Shown here in pieces: positions 6,082 to 8,235 of a DNA stretch of 8,235 nt. A program made the translations under genes and the position numbers. How positions within the stretch are numbered: position 1 is the stretch's first letter; the number at the start of each line of letters is the position of its first letter. The notes below the pieces were generated by a model, which worked only from the letters and a program-made list of their open reading frames with translations, did not search any database and was not told the DNA's origin. The stretch covers positions 1 to 8,235 of the forward strand of contig DAHVFL010000193.1 in NCBI GenBank assembly GCA_027316975.1. Direction: 5' to 3'. The DNA comes from Chloroflexota bacterium. GTDB lineage: Bacteria > Chloroflexota > Ktedonobacteria > Ktedonobacterales > Ktedonobacteraceae.

Positions 6082-7323
6082 TTAATGCTGGCTCCAGAGT
6101 AAATCGGCGATGTGAACTAAGAAGATATAAAGCTCATCTTTATTTGGCCCTCTGATATTCTCTTCAATTCTCAAAGCTTCACGGGCATGGTGATATGCTT
6201 GATGCGTGTCATGTGGTGTGCTTTTTAAGAGAAGACAGTCCGCCAGACCTCTATGAGCGCTCGCTTGACTGAGAAGTAGCAAAGAGCTTGTAGCAAGCTG
6301 GAGTTGTTGAGTATACCAATGGTATGCTGAATCAATGTCTTTTTCTTCATTTAGAGCCAGGTCCCCTAAAGCCTGATAGCATTCAAGTGTAAGCCCTGGA
6401 TCATTGGGCGGAGAGACTAAGTTAAGGGCCTGGTTATAAAGCTCGATAGCTTTAATAAAGCTTCGCTCTTTCTTTTCCAACGTAGCAAGATGGGCTGTAA
6501 TGCGCCTGATCGAAAGAGAGTTCTTTGTTCGATTTGCATATACCAATGCATCATTGAGATGTTTCCGAGCCGCTTTCAGATCTCCATCAAAATCTCGTAT
6601 GATAATGCCCTTGATATCAAAGAATTGGGAGTACAAATCGTCAGAAATATCATGCGCGTTAATATGCTTCAGGCTTTTTTCCATCTGGGCCATCCAATGT
6701 TTCGCTCTATTATTGTCTCTTGCATCGTAGAAAGACAGAGCCAGGGTATATGCTATACGAGTTGCATCGGTCCATTCTTTCAATCCCTCGGCAATAATGC
6801 AGGCAGGAGCGGCTAATTTAGTTAGCTCTGCTACAGGTCCACTGCGGGTTAAAGCTGGCATGATCGCCTTTGTCAAACGCAACACCAGACGCGCAAGCCG
6901 CTCATTGTCTTTGCGGGGCTGCCAATCTGTGACTGTATGAACACTACTTTGATACTTAATATTGAGGATACCAATGAGCCGCGCATCCATGTCTTGCCAT
7001 TCAGCCAGTTTGCCAGCAATATAAGGAGTATGTTCAAAACCTGGATCGATTTGCGCTTTGCTTTCGGCCTCACTGACAGTCTTGACGAAGTCATTGAACT
7101 GATCCTCTTTGATCTGCGAGATGGGGTTATTCGACTCGACTCCTTTGATAGTAATAAAGAGCAGAAGAACAAAGGAGAGCGCGAGTAGCGCTAAAACTAG
7201 CCATATATGCGATTGAATCCAGGGAAGGGGGAGAGAGCTGTTGACGATACCAATCAGGAAGGTTATCACCAATAAAAATGTCAGGGAGAGAGCGGCAATA
7301 CTCTGGCCCCGCGAAAGTTTCAT
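6082..7323 (-). CDS. Membrane-anchored TPR-like repeat protein
   Basis: Protein of 413 residues with two N-terminal membrane helices (about 8-27 and 40-59) joined by a short loop, followed by a large helical region that should face the cytoplasm. From residue 190 onward helix pairs of TPR type recur (about 190-219, 230-264, 278-303, 312-343, 351-389) with A/Y/L spacing such as A-I-E-L-Y-N-Q-A-L and A-Y-H-W-Y-T-Q-Q-L. TPRs are protein-binding scaffolds; no catalytic motif is seen. The region 60-189 is not recognised. The start is ATG 7323 because GGAGGG lies seven bases upstream; an in-frame ATG at 7374 would add 17 residues but has no such site. It follows the TIR gene on the same strand with 82 bp between, so the two are probably co-transcribed. 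Base composition is more AT-rich than in the left half of the window. It may be a sensor or partner of the TIR protein, which is inference. Confidence 0.8.
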   Translation of the reverse strand: MKLSRGQSIAALSLTFLLVITFLIGIVNSSLPLPWIQSHIWLVLALLALSFVLLLFITIKGVESNNPISQIKEDQFNDFVKTVSEAESKAQIDPGFEHTPYIAGKLAEWQDMDARLIGILNIKYQSSVHTVTDWQPRKDNERLARLVLRLTKAIMPALTRSGPVAELTKLAAPACIIAEGLKEWTDATRIAYTLALSFYDARDNNRAKHWMAQMEKSLKHINAHDISDDLYSQFFDIKGIIIRDFDGDLKAARKHLNDALVYANRTKNSLSIRRITAHLATLEKKERSFIKAIELYNQALNLVSPPNDPGLTLECYQALGDLALNEEKDIDSAYHWYTQQLQLATSSLLLLSQASAHRGLADCLLLKSTPHDTHQAYHHAREALRIEENIRGPNKDELYIFLVHIADLLWSQH

Positions 7324-7405
7324 GCAATACCCTCCAACCAAAACAAAAATTTGGAAAGAATCTGTCGCCGTCATTACTCTCTGTGATTGCGTAGGTATTA
7401 GGTTA

Positions 7406-8164
7406 TTAAGAAACTCTGGATTCTATGCTGCCGAGATGAGCCGATATTTGAGCAATTTCAGGCGGGATGCGTACCCTTAGTTGATTAGCCAGTGTCTGGT
7501 ATTCACTGAGATAGTGCCTCGTTAAAATTCTCTGAGTTTCGATTGATTTTTGTGCTTGCGCTTTTTCCTCCAGGTTGTCGGAAAAGCGCATAATATCCTC
7601 ATATCCACGTATATAGGAGTTTGATTTAAGAAGATTGTCTGCGAGCTGCTCGAATTTACCGCGCACAGAAGCTTCGAGATCATGTGGAGCATTTTTTGAT
7701 GCGGAGATTGAAGGATTTGCAGCAACATCCTCAATGGCTTCTCTGATACCTCTAGTAACATCGAGGAAGGCGAGATCAAGGTTTTTCCATGTGGTCATGG
7801 CTTTACCATCTCTCGGTAACGCTTGTAGCCTGTCGAGAGGTGTGCTTTTCCAAAGTACAGGCCGGAGGATAATGGGAATGACACGGGCAGTTCCTGTTGC
7901 GTTTCTTTCTAAAGCTCGCTGCATCTCCTCGTAAGCGTAATTAGAAGCCAGAAAATCAGGACTAATGAGCAGCAATATAATCTGGGCCGAATCTAGATGT
8001 CGATTAATATCCTCTCGCCAGTTAACTCCGGGAGGAGTCATATCCAGGTCATACCAGGTGATAAGGCCCTGTAATTGCAAAATGCTCAAATGTTTTTTGA
8101 ACTGCTGCGCCAGTTGCCCGTCTTCACGGGCATACGAGAGGAATACTTCGATTGGGGCTTCCAC
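7406..8164 (-). CDS. TIR-domain protein with unknown helical C-terminal domain
   Basis: Protein of 252 residues. Residues 5-147 are a TIR domain: strand A with I-E-V-F-L-S-Y-A-R-E-D (5-15), then W-Y-D (37-39) and the BB-loop region around 41-52, the strand I-I-L-L-L-I-S-P-D-F-L (62-72), and R-V-I-P-I-I-L-R-P (94-102). The bacterial TIR catalytic Glu is best matched by E80 in S-N-Y-A-Y-E-E-M, where the usual W-C-x-x-E reads Y-A-x-x-E. TIR domains of this sort often cleave NAD+ or act as adaptors. Residues 151-252 are helical and charged, and I do not recognise them. The start is GTG 8164: AGGAGGT sits at 8169-8175 and the TIR domain begins at once. A longer TTG start at 8209 would place that site inside the gene and adds 15 unstructured residues. 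The stop is TAATAA. No membrane segment or signal peptide. The TPR gene follows in the same direction. Confidence 0.88.
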   Translation of the reverse strand: MEAPIEVFLSYAREDGQLAQQFKKHLSILQLQGLITWYDLDMTPPGVNWREDINRHLDSAQIILLLISPDFLASNYAYEEMQRALERNATGTARVIPIILRPVLWKSTPLDRLQALPRDGKAMTTWKNLDLAFLDVTRGIREAIEDVAANPSISASKNAPHDLEASVRGKFEQLADNLLKSNSYIRGYEDIMRFSDNLEEKAQAQKSIETQRILTRHYLSEYQTLANQLRVRIPPEIAQISAHLGSIESRVS

Positions 8165-8168
8165 AAAT

Positions 8169-8175
8169 ACCTCCT
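8169..8175 (-). promoter_or_regulatory. Ribosome binding site that sets the TIR gene start
   Basis: On the minus strand AGGAGGT, nearly the full anti-16S complement, is followed after four bases by GTG at 8164. This argues against the TTG at 8209 as the start. The remaining bases to the window end (8176-8235) show no clear promoter or upstream gene. Confidence 0.8.
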
Positions 8176-8235
8176 GGTTTGATCTACTCTCCCTGTCTGG
8201 CCTCTTCAAATGAGACTGAAGACTTTGCGTAAAGC

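Noticed and set aside
5883..6155. 90-codon + strand open frame overlapping the end of the split-barrel gene
   Set aside because: It is in a different frame of a supported gene, has no ribosome site, is Arg/Ser-rich and then runs into the end of the opposite TPR gene.
8165..8209. TTG start at 8209 for the TIR gene
   Set aside because: A near-perfect AGGAGGT lies inside that extension, four bases before GTG 8164, and the extension adds no conserved sequence.

Overview
The window looks like a chromosomal segment of a high-GC, non-model bacterium, most plausibly a Chloroflexota of the Ktedonobacteria type. I infer this from the conserved order cdsA-dxr-rseP-ispG, the style of the proteins, and the many short palindromic elements in the intergenic gaps. 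No marker gene here proves the taxon.

Left part (1-4974, all + strand) is a housekeeping block: the 3' part of cdsA (CDP-diacylglycerol synthase, phospholipid synthesis), dxr (first committed enzyme of the MEP isoprenoid pathway), rseP (site-2 zinc metalloprotease) and ispG (MEP pathway [4Fe-4S] enzyme). The genes are separated by gaps of 431, 129 and 107 bp, so this is not a tightly packed operon. The first and last gaps carry palindromic elements: a perfect 52-bp palindrome after cdsA, a nested palindrome in the dxr leader, and an 88-bp inverted repeat touching the ispG start. The middle gap has a good -10 hexamer flanked by a 9-bp inverted repeat. dxr and rseP probably each have their own promoter.

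Middle part (4975-5491) holds a cluster of three copies of a hairpin-forming repeat (one inverted, two direct), then a strong intrinsic terminator, a tRNA-Val(GAC) on the minus strand with a clear upstream promoter, and a promoter region for the next gene. The terminator lies immediately 3' of the tRNA and can act in both directions.

Right part (5492-8235) starts with a small FMN-binding split-barrel (pyridoxamine-phosphate-oxidase-like) gene on the + strand. Facing it on the minus strand is a two-gene unit: a TIR-domain protein followed 82 bp downstream by a protein with two N-terminal membrane helices and a TPR-like helical C-terminal region. This pair is visibly more AT-rich than the housekeeping block and is the accessory part of the window. 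A TIR effector candidate next to a membrane-anchored TPR protein could be a signalling or defence module, but that function is inference. For three genes (rseP, the TPR gene and the TIR gene) a Shine-Dalgarno sequence places the start inside the longest open frame, and the coordinates reported use those starts.
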